A DNA stretch of 64,000 nt from an uncultured Sediminibacterium sp. (GCF_946481145.1 NZ_CAMLMJ010000017.1:1-64000), one strand, 5' to 3'; positions 34,978-44,555 are shown, counted from the first letter of the stretch. Translations and numbers: made by a program. The notes: a model not told the origin generated them from the sequence alone.

Positions 34978-36090
34978 TCAGGAAATTATTTTACTTTTCT
35001 TCCTCCTGCCCCACCAAATAATAAAGCCGGTAATAGGCAAACTTGCAGCTATAAGGCTTCCAAAAAAAGCCAATAGTTTGGTAGGCATACCCCCAATTGC
35101 CCCCACATGTACATCATAGTTCATTCGGGAAATTTTATCGGCTGTTGAAGTATTTTCAAAGCGACCGAAGGGATGATCTACTGCCATTTCTTCGAGCGTA
35201 TACTGGTTATAGTAAGTGTAATCAATTTTCCAGTATGTGCCTGGGTCTGGATTAACAGCCAGCGCCACAGCCGAACTATCTGTTTCGGGATAATGTACTT
35301 CTATAGTTTGTCCGTTTAAATAAGTAACGGCTGCTTGTTTATACAGCTCATCAACTGCCAGAAAAGACGCATGAGGTAATGGCTTTTTTACGGAGATGGG
35401 TTCGTAATACGCTTTCATGGTTTTACCACCAGATGTAACCGCGTAAAATGATTTGGCAAACCATTGAAATCCCATCACCAGTCCGGTAATAGCTATAAAA
35501 ACAGCGACCCAGCTCATATAAAAACCAAGCACATTATGGAGGTCATAGTTCTTTCTTCTCCAACGTACATTCCATTTTATTTTGAAGCGTTGTTTTCTTG
35601 CCGCTTTATTTTTAGGCCACCAGAGTATTAATCCGGTAATCATTAGCACCAGGAAAATAAGTGTTGCCGTAGCTACAATCGGCTGACCAATTGCTACGGG
35701 TAACCATAACTGGTAATGACCAATGACCACAATACGAAAAAAATCTTCGTTCATGTTTTTTGTCTTCAGCACGTTACCATTGAAGGGATCAATATATACC
35801 AGGTCATAATAATTATCCCCATAAAAAATTACTTTAGCCGCTTTTCCTGTTTCATATAAAACGCTGTGTGGATGTTTACCAGGGACCTGCTTTTCTGCAA
35901 TAGGTTTTATAACGGAAGGCAGTAACACAGCTTCGTTTCGTTCTTTTACATATTGATAAGGTTGGGTAATTGATTCTATCTCCTGTTGAAATGCCAGTAT
36001 ACAACCGGTAATACCCAGGAAAAAAACCACAAGCCCGGACAATAGTCCGAGCCATAGGTGTATTTTACCAATCCACTTTTTAAGTCGCAT
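34978..36090 (-). CDS. PepSY-associated transmembrane protein (iron-uptake associated)
   Basis: A 370-residue inner-membrane protein. Four helices are visible: about 12-35 (HLWLGLLSGLVVFFLGITGC), 135-160 (IVATATLIFLVLMITGLILWW), 195-215 (SWVAVFIAITGLVMGF) and 340-362. The HLWLGL start, the GxxLWWPK end of helix 2 and the HNVLGFY segment are the PepSY_TM pattern. Family members often sit beside ferric-siderophore receptors and are thought to act as periplasmic reductases or helpers. Here it lies 15 bp downstream of a siderophore-type receptor gene, on the same strand, fitting that role. Confidence 0.85.
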   Translation of the reverse strand: MRLKKWIGKIHLWLGLLSGLVVFFLGITGCILAFQQEIESITQPYQYVKERNEAVLLPSVIKPIAEKQVPGKHPHSVLYETGKAAKVIFYGDNYYDLVYIDPFNGNVLKTKNMNEDFFRIVVIGHYQLWLPVAIGQPIVATATLIFLVLMITGLILWWPKNKAARKQRFKIKWNVRWRRKNYDLHNVLGFYMSWVAVFIAITGLVMGFQWFAKSFYAVTSGGKTMKAYYEPISVKKPLPHASFLAVDELYKQAAVTYLNGQTIEVHYPETDSSAVALAVNPDPGTYWKIDYTYYNQYTLEEMAVDHPFGRFENTSTADKISRMNYDVHVGAIGGMPTKLLAFFGSLIAASLPITGFIIWWGRRKKSKIIS

Positions 36091-36105
36091 GAAGTATAAA
36101 CTGTT

Positions 36106-38502
36106 TTAGAAACGATAAGCAATACTGAAACGCAGGTTACGTGGTGCTTCTGTTTGCCAGTTATAGGCAGTAAGCCACTGGTAATAAGAACCGTTGTACA
36201 GGTATTTGTTCAGCACATTAAATACGTTCAGGTTAAAACGCAGCATATCTTTTTCATAAGAAATACCTGCATCGAATTTGGTATAGGTTGGTAAGACTTT
36301 TGTTGGATCGGGAGAGATATCCCAATAGGTATTTCGCCCTTCAAGTAAGGTAAATCCGCCGGAAAAGCCAAGACCTTTGAGTGCCCCATCCTGCAGGCGA
36401 TAAGTTAGCCAGATATTAGCTGTATGTTTTGCATATCCCGGCACTACATCTCCTACTTTCATACTTGTTACACCATTTGCTACTTTGGTAATTTTCGAAT
36501 CCGTTAAAGCATAATTGGCTACAAGGTCTAATCCTGTTGCAATACGTCCTTTTAAATCAAACTCAATTCCTTGTGCACGTTTTTGTCCCATTACAATGCT
36601 TAAACCAGAAGCTGGTGGACTAAAAGGATCTGCTGTTAATTCGTTTTCTTTCAGGATACGGTAGAATGTTAATCCCGTATTCCATCTTCCACCTGCCCAA
36701 TCGCGTTTAAATCCAAATTCGATATTGTTACCTGTAATTGGTTTTACAGAACCACCATTAGCCAGTTTACCGGCCTGTGGAATAAATGACTGATCAAATA
36801 ATCCGTATACAGTGGTTTGTTTATCAAGAGAAACGCTTAATCCTATTCTTGGGGTAAATCGTTTTGCTGTTTTGGCGGCAGCACCCCATTCAGATTGTGA
36901 GATAGTAGTGTAACGACCTGCTATTGTTAGTCGGATGGTATTGTTGAGAAACCCGATCTCATCCTGCAGGTATACGCCTGTATTACGCATATCCATAGTG
37001 CCACCGGCTGCTACTGCTCTTTGTTCGAGCGGTGTGCTGAAGTCGAATTGCGGATAGCCATTAGAAGGTTTTCCCAGGTTTGGATTGTTAGCATCGAATA
37101 ATGCAGCTCCTGTATCAAGTAAATGGTATTGCGACCAGTCGGCAAAATATTGCCTGTTCGATACGTCAAGTCCACCAAGTATCCTGTGTTGCAGGTTGCC
37201 TGTTTTGATATTGCCATTCAGGTAAACCTGCGCAGCAGTGATACTGCTTTTAGCATCCCAACTACTCACTGCACGTTGAATTGTGCCGTTAGGATTTACT
37301 GCAGCAGGCCACATTGAACTACCACGTTGCTGATAATTATTGTAATTGGTTTGTGCCGTTAGTTTCCAGTTGGGATGAAACTGGTGCTGCAGGTTTAATA
37401 AAACAGTATGATCGTTAATGGTAGTACCCGGTAAACCAGCGGGTAAAAATGTAGCTCCTACAGGTAAAGTTGCAAAACCATCGGTAGAGAATACATAATA
37501 AGACCCCACATCGCTCATTCGTGCATTTTGCCAGGTGTATTCTGCCGTTAGTTTTGTTTTATCGTTAAACTGATAGGAGATTACCGGCGCAAATGCATAG
37601 CGATCATTGTATTCATTGGCCCTATGCGATTTTTTTTGTTGTCCGGCAAGATTAAGTCGGTACAAAAATTTACCATCTTTATTCAGCTTACCGTCGAGGT
37701 CTAATGTAGCACGATAGAGGTCGAAGCTACCTATGGTTAATGAGGCTTCACCCTTATTATATCCGCTCGGTTTTTTTGTTACCACATTATATAAACCACT
37801 TGGGTCACCACTACCAAGCATAAATCCTGCGGGACCTTTTACAAATTCAATATGATCTACAAAGCTCATGTCTTCCGTTAGTGGCCCCCAGAATGAGTTC
37901 ACCATATTAAATCCATTACGAAATGCCTGTACCTGTGAACCACGTGCGGTTATATTGGTATACATATCGGCCCAATGTTCCATTCTTATTGCACCACTTA
38001 CATTACGAATAGCCCCATCGCTCATACTGATTACCTGCTGGTCTGCAAGTGCTTTATTAGTGATGATCTGGATATTCTGAGGGGTCTCTAATAAAGGACT
38101 TTGGATACGTAATGAAGAAGAAACAGTACCGGCGCGGTAGGAACGAACACCAGATTTTATGATAACCTCCGTTAATTGTTGCTCACTTAGTTCAAGTGCA
38201 ATATTTACCGTACTAACCTGGTTATTATTAAGGTTAATTTTTCGGGTTACTTCTTTGTACCCTAGCAGCGATATCTGCAATTCATAAGATGCTGCTGCCA
38301 GTCCACGAATGATAAAAAAGCCTTTTTCATCTGTAATGGCTCCCTTTGTTAAGCCTTTTAGTTGAATACTTACTTCTACTGCGGGTTTACCATCATTGGT
38401 GGTGATAGTACCCTTGATGGTGCCGTTTCCTTCGGGATGTTCATTTGCTATTGCAAAAGAGAAAGTGAATAAAGCGATGAATATGGATATTATTTTCTGC
38501 AT
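36106..38502 (-). CDS. TonB-dependent siderophore receptor (FhuA/FpvA type)
   Basis: A 798-residue outer-membrane receptor. Signal peptide (about 1-19), then a carboxypeptidase-reg-like domain (about 25-105, GTIKGTITTNDGKPAVEVSI), a plug with TPQNIQIITNKALADQQVIS, NVSGAIRMEHWADMYTNITA and FVKGPAGFMLGSGDPSGLYN, and a barrel ending in RNLRFSIAYRF with a terminal Phe. The plug sequence is that of the TonB-siderophore family, so ferric siderophore uptake is the likely role. It is upstream of the PepSY-TM gene in one operon. No Fur box was identified by eye. Confidence 0.88.
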   Translation of the reverse strand: MQKIISIFIALFTFSFAIANEHPEGNGTIKGTITTNDGKPAVEVSIQLKGLTKGAITDEKGFFIIRGLAAASYELQISLLGYKEVTRKINLNNNQVSTVNIALELSEQQLTEVIIKSGVRSYRAGTVSSSLRIQSPLLETPQNIQIITNKALADQQVISMSDGAIRNVSGAIRMEHWADMYTNITARGSQVQAFRNGFNMVNSFWGPLTEDMSFVDHIEFVKGPAGFMLGSGDPSGLYNVVTKKPSGYNKGEASLTIGSFDLYRATLDLDGKLNKDGKFLYRLNLAGQQKKSHRANEYNDRYAFAPVISYQFNDKTKLTAEYTWQNARMSDVGSYYVFSTDGFATLPVGATFLPAGLPGTTINDHTVLLNLQHQFHPNWKLTAQTNYNNYQQRGSSMWPAAVNPNGTIQRAVSSWDAKSSITAAQVYLNGNIKTGNLQHRILGGLDVSNRQYFADWSQYHLLDTGAALFDANNPNLGKPSNGYPQFDFSTPLEQRAVAAGGTMDMRNTGVYLQDEIGFLNNTIRLTIAGRYTTISQSEWGAAAKTAKRFTPRIGLSVSLDKQTTVYGLFDQSFIPQAGKLANGGSVKPITGNNIEFGFKRDWAGGRWNTGLTFYRILKENELTADPFSPPASGLSIVMGQKRAQGIEFDLKGRIATGLDLVANYALTDSKITKVANGVTSMKVGDVVPGYAKHTANIWLTYRLQDGALKGLGFSGGFTLLEGRNTYWDISPDPTKVLPTYTKFDAGISYEKDMLRFNLNVFNVLNKYLYNGSYYQWLTAYNWQTEAPRNLRFSIAYRF

Positions 38503-38912
38503 ACAAAAAGTTTTGAGGCCGCAAAACTATCTGTGCAGTAACCCAATGACTATCAAAATCAGGAATTCTATTTACGCAAAAGGAAACAAAAAGCAAATGC
38601 GAATTGCTGATGTAGGATTTTTGATCTTTGATTTTTTGAATTTTGAATTTTGAATTTTGACTAGGAGTATTCAAGGCAGACGAAAATTCTGTTAAATATT
38701 TTACAATGAATCCCAAATCAAAGATCAAAAAATCAAAAATTTGAGATCTGCTGCTTGCTATCTGCTTGATTTATAGGGTGTAATTGATCTTACGTTTTTA
38801 AGATCTTCTCTGGTTGTTATGATGAATTAGAGTATTTACCACATCAATTAAAGTAATCACCACCTTTTAATTGGTTCGGCGTGGAAATAGCTTGCACAAA
38901 AATTAAATTACT
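38503..38912. other. Intergenic region with diverged word repeats
   Basis: A 410-bp gap between divergent genes that must hold both promoters. It contains an inverted repeat of the word GATTTTTGATCTTTGATTT: 38616-38634 against 38715-38734. The same word recurs at 43917-43937. A run of three GAATTTT words follows the left arm. No convincing small gene was seen. Confidence 0.6.
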
Positions 38913-39245
38913 ATGATACAACATCAAATTTCTTTAGCGCAAGCTATTGATTACACCACTTGTTACCGACAAAATCCTGTTGCTGATTTGTTTTATGCGG
39001 AAACTTATCTGGGCAGTTCTGTAAAAGCACTTTTAGCACAAGATGAATGTCATTCATTTCGTATATATTTGGGACGGAAAACAGATAACCGCATCTGTAC
39101 TGTGCTTGTAGCGGTGGATGAAAATAACCAGGATATTCTTCCAAACCTAAATCCTGTCTTGTTAACAGATGATGAAGGCATCATACTTGAAGATGCTTTT
39201 CAGTGCCCCCCTATTTGCCCGCCACCCTCCCCGTTAAATGGATAG
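38913..39245 (+). CDS. Hypothetical protein, 110 residues
   Basis: A soluble small protein without signal peptide. Visible features are a helical N-terminal part (ISLAQAIDYTTCYRQNP), a central strand pair (SFRIYLGRKTDNRICTVLVAVDENNQD) and a short C-terminal tail with CPPICPPPSPLN. The Cys-Pro tail is characteristic but its meaning is unknown. It is 7 bp before a membrane-protein gene and probably heads the same operon as the NarL-type two-component pair. No family was recognised. Confidence 0.65.
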   Translation: MIQHQISLAQAIDYTTCYRQNPVADLFYAETYLGSSVKALLAQDECHSFRIYLGRKTDNRICTVLVAVDENNQDILPNLNPVLLTDDEGIILEDAFQCPPICPPPSPLNG

Positions 39246-39252
39246 GTAATTT

Positions 39253-39906
39253 ATGAGCTATTTTTTATTCACCATGATATCAGCCCTGTCAATTGCAGTC
39301 CCATGCATTGCTGGGCTGTTTCGTTTAAAACAAATGTTGTTTAAGAGAAACCTGCCTTTGTTTATCTTATTATTCACAGGACTGGCAAATGAAACAGTAA
39401 GTTTTGTTATGATTAAATGTCATAAGCCTAATCTGTTAAACTCCAATTTATTTACTTTTATCGAGTACCTTATCTATGTTTGGCTTTTTATGAACATAAG
39501 AGCCAAGCATTTTAAATCAATATGGATTGGTTTGATTATTGGTATAACAACCTGGGTACTTGATAATTTTATATTACATAGTCTCCGTTCAAGTAATTCA
39601 CTTTTCAGGATAGTTTCCTCCTTAATGATTTGCTGGTTCTGTATCGACAAGCTTTCTGAGTTAACCCTTACAGCAGTATCAGACCGTTTCAAGAAAATAG
39701 ACCTTCTTTTGTGTTTGTCGCTCCTCGCCTATTTCACCTTTCGTGGTTTCATCCTCATTTTTAAACAGTTTGCACCAATATATACTGCCAGTTTTTGTAT
39801 GGATCTGCTGATCATCATTTCTGCATTAAATATCCTGGTCAATATATCATTTAGCATCATTATTCTATGTTTACCGAAAACCCAACAAACTACCCGATCC
39901 TACTAG
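39253..39906 (+). CDS. Polytopic membrane protein of unknown function
   Basis: A 217-residue protein with about six or seven hydrophobic helices over nearly its whole length and few charged loops, ending LSFSIIILCLPKTQQTT in a short polar tail. No family was recognised. The 3' end overlaps the histidine kinase gene by 40 bp, so the two are translationally linked. It may act as a membrane partner or sensor for the kinase, which itself has only one membrane helix. Confidence 0.7.
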   Translation: MSYFLFTMISALSIAVPCIAGLFRLKQMLFKRNLPLFILLFTGLANETVSFVMIKCHKPNLLNSNLFTFIEYLIYVWLFMNIRAKHFKSIWIGLIIGITTWVLDNFILHSLRSSNSLFRIVSSLMICWFCIDKLSELTLTAVSDRFKKIDLLLCLSLLAYFTFRGFILIFKQFAPIYTASFCMDLLIIISALNILVNISFSIIILCLPKTQQTTRSY

Positions 39907-40637
39907 CAAGTTTACTGTTTATGTCTATCCTGTTGGCAATGTTCATTTTCTCACTCCTTCGTCAATACAGGTTTCGCCTGAATGAATATGAATGGCAGTT
40001 AGCACGAGAAATAGAGCTTATTGACGCGGAAAGAAAAAGAATACATATCGACCTGCACGATGAAATTGGTGCTGGACTCTCTTCCATCGGAATCATTTTG
40101 CAACAATATCCGGTGCAAAATGGAGATATGCATAGAAAGATAGTAGATCAGGTTCAATCTATGCGTAGCGTTATCCGGGAAATCGCCTACGATTTTGTGC
40201 CGCCATCGTTAGATACCATAGGCTTGAAAAAATCAATCATTCACTTACTTGATGAAATCGAATTAACCCATCAGATAAAAATGGCCACCAGCTTAATTTT
40301 CGTAGATAGCGAATTCAGGCCACAAAAAGCAATTCACCTGTATAGAATTGTAAAAGAAATTACCACTAATACAATCAAGCATGCCTGTTGTACCAATATC
40401 CACTGTTCAATTACTGTAAAACAAAAGACACTTCAAGTGGTGATCAGCGACGATGGCATTGGGTTTAGTACTGCCCATAAGAATAGTCTGCAAAAAGGAG
40501 CAGGATTGTCACATATTTATTCAAGGTCGAAATTATTAAATGCCCGTATTGATCTTGTTACAAGCATCGGCAATGGAGTAAAATATGAGATCAGGATTCC
40601 ATTAAAATCACTGCAAACGAATAATGATTATGAATAA
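39867..40637 (+). CDS. NarX/DesK-type sensor histidine kinase (HisKA_3)
   Basis: A 256-residue kinase with one N-terminal membrane helix (about 11-32). The HisKA_3 dimerisation helix carries the phosphoacceptor His in RKRIHIDLHDEIGAGLSSIG, and the ATPase domain has KEITTNTIKHACCTNIH (N-box) and SDDGIGFS (G1-box). A third ATP-lid motif, KGAGLSHIYSRSKLL, is present. This is the short kinase type that pairs with LuxR/NarL regulators, and such a regulator overlaps its 3' end by 14 bp. Confidence 0.9.
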   Translation: MFTENPTNYPILLASLLFMSILLAMFIFSLLRQYRFRLNEYEWQLAREIELIDAERKRIHIDLHDEIGAGLSSIGIILQQYPVQNGDMHRKIVDQVQSMRSVIREIAYDFVPPSLDTIGLKKSIIHLLDEIELTHQIKMATSLIFVDSEFRPQKAIHLYRIVKEITTNTIKHACCTNIHCSITVKQKTLQVVISDDGIGFSTAHKNSLQKGAGLSHIYSRSKLLNARIDLVTSIGNGVKYEIRIPLKSLQTNNDYE

Positions 40638-41295
40638 CCAGATAAGAATCCTGATTGCCGACGATCACGATCTTTACCGCGAAGGCATTAAGGGATTTTT
40701 CAAAGATAATGACCTCTATCGCATCATTGGAGAAGCATCCAATGGTGAAGAACTGGTAAGGAAGGCGAAAACATTGGATCCGCACATTATTCTCACCGAT
40801 CTGCGTATGCCATTACTGGAAGGGTCGCTTGCGATTGAAAGAATCACCAAATGGAACCCCGCTATCAAATGTATTGTGCTTACAAATTATGAAAATGATG
40901 TTTCCATTATCGAAGCATTAGAAGCTGGGGCGATGGGATATATCACCAAAAATATGCCCAAGGCAGAACTATTCACGGCACTCGATCAAATTTGTCAAGG
41001 ATACCCTTATTACTGCCGAACCACCAATACCAGGATGATTCGATTATTAAATCGCAGTTCCTTTAATCCTTATAAAAAAGAACTCTCGGTTGGCTTTTCT
41101 GATCTTGAATTGAAGATCATCCAATTTATATGCACAGAAAAAACGAATTTAGAAATTGCAACTACGCTATTCTTGAGCAGACGAACAGTTGAAAATTACC
41201 GGGCACAGATCTATAAAAAGATGGAGGTTAAAACATCTGCCGGCGTAGCCATTTATGCACTCAAGCACGATTTGTTCTCCATCGATAAACAATAG
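40624..41295 (+). CDS. NarL/LuxR-family response regulator
   Basis: A 223-residue regulator. The receiver has RILIADDHDLYREG, phospho-Asp in HIILTDLRMP and the conserved Lys in GYITKNMPKAEL. The LuxR-type HTH is at the C-terminus (SDLELKIIQFICTEKTNLEIATTLFLSRRTVENYRAQIYKKM). It overlaps the kinase gene and lies 139 bp before a TonB-dependent receptor gene, which it may control. A second ATG 6 bp later (MNNQIRIL) is an equally good start. Confidence 0.92.
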   Translation: MIMNNQIRILIADDHDLYREGIKGFFKDNDLYRIIGEASNGEELVRKAKTLDPHIILTDLRMPLLEGSLAIERITKWNPAIKCIVLTNYENDVSIIEALEAGAMGYITKNMPKAELFTALDQICQGYPYYCRTTNTRMIRLLNRSSFNPYKKELSVGFSDLELKIIQFICTEKTNLEIATTLFLSRRTVENYRAQIYKKMEVKTSAGVAIYALKHDLFSIDKQ

Positions 41296-41434
41296 GAAAT
41301 GTAAGAAACTGACATGTAAAATCCTGTCATATAGCCGTTTTCATCCATTGCACCCGTCATTTTAAAGTCTTGTACTTATTAGCATTTTGCTTTCAGCGGT
41401 TCAGTAAATCTTTATGCCGCAAAAAACTAAACAG

Positions 41435-43903
41435 ATGAGAGCAAAGTTTACACTATTACTTTTTTTACTTGCCTTGGGCAGCATTTCCTTCGCCCAATCT
41501 GGCAATATCATTTCCGGCATCATCCAGGATGATCAGGGCAAAAAAATAGCTTCGGCGACTGTTTCTTTGCTCCAGCAAAAGGATTCAGTATTGGTTAAAC
41601 TAGCCGTTAGTAATGAAAACGGTCTTTACGAATTCATCAATATAAAACCAGGTAATTACCTGGTATCGGTTCAACTGGTAGGATATGGCAAAAAAATGTC
41701 TGCCCCTTTTTCGGTTACCAATAATCCGTTTACCCTTCCAATCATTTCGCTTGAACCTTCTGCAAAAGCAATGAGCGAAGTTACAGTTACCGCCAAAAAG
41801 CCCTTTGTAGAAACAAAAATCGATAGAACAGTCATCAATGTTGAAGCATCCCCTACAAGTGCAGGTTCAAGTGCATTGGAGATATTGGAAAAATCACCAG
41901 GGGTTAGCGTAAGCAACGAAGGCAATATTAGTTTAAGAGGAAAAGCAGGCGTTATCGTTATGCTGGATGGTAAACCGACTTATATGTCTGCCACCGACCT
42001 CGCTAATTTATTACGCAATATGCCCGCTGCTGAACTTGATGTAGTGGAAATTATGACCAACCCTTCTGCCCGATACGATGCAGCAGGCAACTCAGGCATT
42101 ATAAATATCAAAACCAAAAAAGGACGCAGTAACGGTTTTAATGGTACGCTTACCTTGGGTGCAACGGCTTCTCTATTTAAACCAGCATCTGCCTTATATG
42201 TTATTCCAAAATCACAAAACAGTTTTACGTTTAACTATAAGCATAATAAAATCAATTTCTTTGGCAGCTACCTGCCTAACTTCTTCAGAGGACGTCAAAC
42301 ACTTAGTATTGAGCGCAACTTCTACAATGCTATGGGTAATAAAGATGGCTCTTCAGATCTGGTTACCCGTTTTAAATTTGGCAATTTCAATCAAACCCTT
42401 CGTCTTGGTCTTGATTACCAGCCAAACAAAAAAAATATATTCGGCGTAGTTATGAGTGGGTTTGCTTTTGAAGGAAGACCGACACCTACCAGTTCTTCCG
42501 TTATAAAAGACAATAATGGGACCGTTCTTTCCACACTTTTATCCAACACGAAAAATATTTCCAGTTTTAAAAACTTTACCGGCAACCTTAACTGGAAACA
42601 TAGTTTCGATTCTACTGGGAAAGAATTAACCACAGATATTGATTATGTAGTGTACAATAACACTTCCGATTTATTACTTACCACAGATGTTTATAATGGA
42701 AGTGGCAACCCAGTAGGTTCAAGTATTTTATTAAATGGTCACCTCCCTTCTTTAATCAATATCTGGTCATTCAAATCAGATTATGTGCAACCCTACAAAG
42801 GAGGTCGATTTGAAGCAGGGGTAAAAAGTAGTATCGTTGAAAACGATAATGAAGTAAATTATAACCGCCAACTACCTGATAAAAGCTGGATTCCGGATAA
42901 TCGATCCAATCATTTTATTTACAAGGAGAATATTAATGCGGTATATGTAAATGCAAATAAACAATGGGGTAAATGGAGTATACAAACAGGTTTACGATTG
43001 GAAAATACCATAGCGAAAGGTCGTCAGGTTTCCAATGATTCAAGCTTTAAAAGAAATTTTACCAATCTTTTTCCAAGCGTATTCATCAGTTATGCATTTA
43101 ATAAACAAAACCAACTAACCGCATCTTACAGCAGGCGAATAACCAGACCTAATTACCAGGACCTGAATCCTTTTACCTTCTTCCTCGATTCACTTACTTA
43201 TCGTGTCGGTAACCCATACCTATTACCGCAGTTTACCCATAATGTTGAATTAAGCTACGCATTCAAATCGAAGTTTATTTTTACACTTGCGGCTAACACC
43301 ACCAATAATGTCATCTCACAAATATTACGGCAGAATTCATCAGAGAAAATCACTTACAATACCTCAGAGAACATCGCAAAATTCGATAACCTGAGTTTAT
43401 CGGTTACTGCCCCCGCAAGGTTCAGTTCCTGGTGGAATGCCAATTTCTTTGCTACCGTTTTCAATAACCATTATAAAGGCATCTACAATAACGACCCCAT
43501 CGATATTTCCTTTACTTCTTTTAATGTAAATATTACCAACAGTTTTGTATTGAGTAAAGCAAAAGGTTTGAATGCAGAACTAAGTGGTTTTTACCGGCAT
43601 AAAACAGTAGATCAATTGGCCGTATTCAACCCGGTATATATGATGAGTATTGGTTTACAAAAGCAGGTTATGCAAGGCAAGGGAACGCTGAGAATGAATA
43701 TCCGCGACCCATTTGCCTGGCAGAAATTCAAAGCAACCGTTAAGTATAGCGATGTGGATGTTAGCACAATAGCCATCCCTGATGCCAGACAGATTACGGT
43801 AACATTTGCTTATCGTTTTGGAAAGAATACCCCCGGCTCACAACCCCGTCGCAGAACCAGCGGCTCTCAGGAAGAGCAGAGCCGCGTGGGCGGCGGGAAC
43901 TAG
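41435..43903 (+). CDS. TonB-dependent receptor-like outer-membrane protein (OMP_b-brl_3)
   Basis: An 822-residue receptor. Signal peptide MRAKFTLLLFLLALGSISFAQ (start at 41435 fits it better than ATG 41414). A carboxypeptidase-reg domain (about 25-110, SGIIQDDQGKKIASATVSLL) precedes a plug with SALEILEKSPGVSVSNEGNI and VVEIMTNPSARYDAAGNSG and an outer-membrane beta-barrel type 3. The last strand (ITVTFAYRFG) is followed by about 25 polar residues ending RVGGGN, instead of the usual terminal aromatic. The ligand is unknown; no SusD-like partner. Confidence 0.88.
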   Translation: MRAKFTLLLFLLALGSISFAQSGNIISGIIQDDQGKKIASATVSLLQQKDSVLVKLAVSNENGLYEFINIKPGNYLVSVQLVGYGKKMSAPFSVTNNPFTLPIISLEPSAKAMSEVTVTAKKPFVETKIDRTVINVEASPTSAGSSALEILEKSPGVSVSNEGNISLRGKAGVIVMLDGKPTYMSATDLANLLRNMPAAELDVVEIMTNPSARYDAAGNSGIINIKTKKGRSNGFNGTLTLGATASLFKPASALYVIPKSQNSFTFNYKHNKINFFGSYLPNFFRGRQTLSIERNFYNAMGNKDGSSDLVTRFKFGNFNQTLRLGLDYQPNKKNIFGVVMSGFAFEGRPTPTSSSVIKDNNGTVLSTLLSNTKNISSFKNFTGNLNWKHSFDSTGKELTTDIDYVVYNNTSDLLLTTDVYNGSGNPVGSSILLNGHLPSLINIWSFKSDYVQPYKGGRFEAGVKSSIVENDNEVNYNRQLPDKSWIPDNRSNHFIYKENINAVYVNANKQWGKWSIQTGLRLENTIAKGRQVSNDSSFKRNFTNLFPSVFISYAFNKQNQLTASYSRRITRPNYQDLNPFTFFLDSLTYRVGNPYLLPQFTHNVELSYAFKSKFIFTLAANTTNNVISQILRQNSSEKITYNTSENIAKFDNLSLSVTAPARFSSWWNANFFATVFNNHYKGIYNNDPIDISFTSFNVNITNSFVLSKAKGLNAELSGFYRHKTVDQLAVFNPVYMMSIGLQKQVMQGKGTLRMNIRDPFAWQKFKATVKYSDVDVSTIAIPDARQITVTFAYRFGKNTPGSQPRRRTSGSQEEQSRVGGGN

Positions 43904-44242
43904 AAGGAGGAATTTTGATTTTTTGATCTTTGATTTTAGGTGATGTAGAATTGGGGAAGGCGGATAGTATTATTTTATAGTATAATTAGCTAAAAGCAGG
44001 TACTTTTCGGCCGACTTTGTTATAAAATTTAATTGGCATGCTCCCTCATTTATTCCAATAATAGCAGAAAACCTAAAACAGGCACAATCAAGGCTTGCGG
44101 CTTGCAGCTTGAAGCTAGCAGCAACCAAAACCCCGGCAGATTGCCGGGGTTTTGGTTTTTAGGATTTTAGCCTTTTTTTCACAGGTTGGAGGCTACGTGG
44201 CCTTATTCTTGCGTGTCTAACAAACAAGCAAATAAACCCAAC
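43904..44242. other. Intergenic region with dispersed word, possible small RNA and terminator
   Basis: After the receptor stop comes GATTTTTTGATCTTTGATTTT (43917-43937), matching a word at 38715-38734. A TATAAAATTTAATTGG-type AT-rich segment near 44020 could hold a promoter. Then come GCTTGCGGCTTGCAGCTTGA word repeats and a very strong hairpin at 44123-44157. A short transcript ending at this hairpin would be a small RNA candidate. No protein gene seen. Confidence 0.45.
44123..44160 (+). terminator. Strong rho-independent terminator
   Basis: A perfect 16-bp stem AACCAAAACCCCGGCA / TGCCGGGGTTTTGGTT with a 3-nt loop (GAT), then TTT. It is about 220 bp after the receptor stop and about 85 bp before the monooxygenase-like start. 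Confidence 0.85.
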
Positions 44243-44551
44243 ATGCATCATTACACATTACAAACCCGTTTTGTTACCCAGCAATCAAAGGGTAATAACC
44301 TGTTAAACATCCTTACTAGTCTATACAATAAAATGGCCTATGTACATGGGTGCCATCTATACATCATTAACCAGGATGCCGAAAACGGTGACCAGATTTT
44401 TGTAACCGAATTATGGGACTCCCCTGAAAGCCACCAAAAATCTCAATCACTCAAAGACTTTCAGGAAGCCCTCTCCCAAGCCAGCCCTCTCCTGGCCGTT
44501 GAACCAGAAAGAAAAGTGCTTAAAGCGGTTGCAGGGAAAGGGCTTTTGTAA
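44243..44551 (+). CDS. Antibiotic biosynthesis monooxygenase (ABM) family protein
   Basis: A 102-residue small protein of ferredoxin-like dimeric fold. The pattern LQTRFVTQQSKGNNLLNILTSL, then GCHLYIINQDAENGDQIFVTELW and SPESHQKSQSLKDF is typical of ABM/YgiN-like proteins, which include cofactor-free quinone or haem-modifying enzymes. The start at ATG 44243 (MHHYTLQT) is preferred to an upstream frame start at 44186 whose product begins within the terminator tail. Substrate unknown. Confidence 0.75.
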   Translation: MHHYTLQTRFVTQQSKGNNLLNILTSLYNKMAYVHGCHLYIINQDAENGDQIFVTELWDSPESHQKSQSLKDFQEALSQASPLLAVEPERKVLKAVAGKGLL

Positions 44552-44555
44552 ATAA

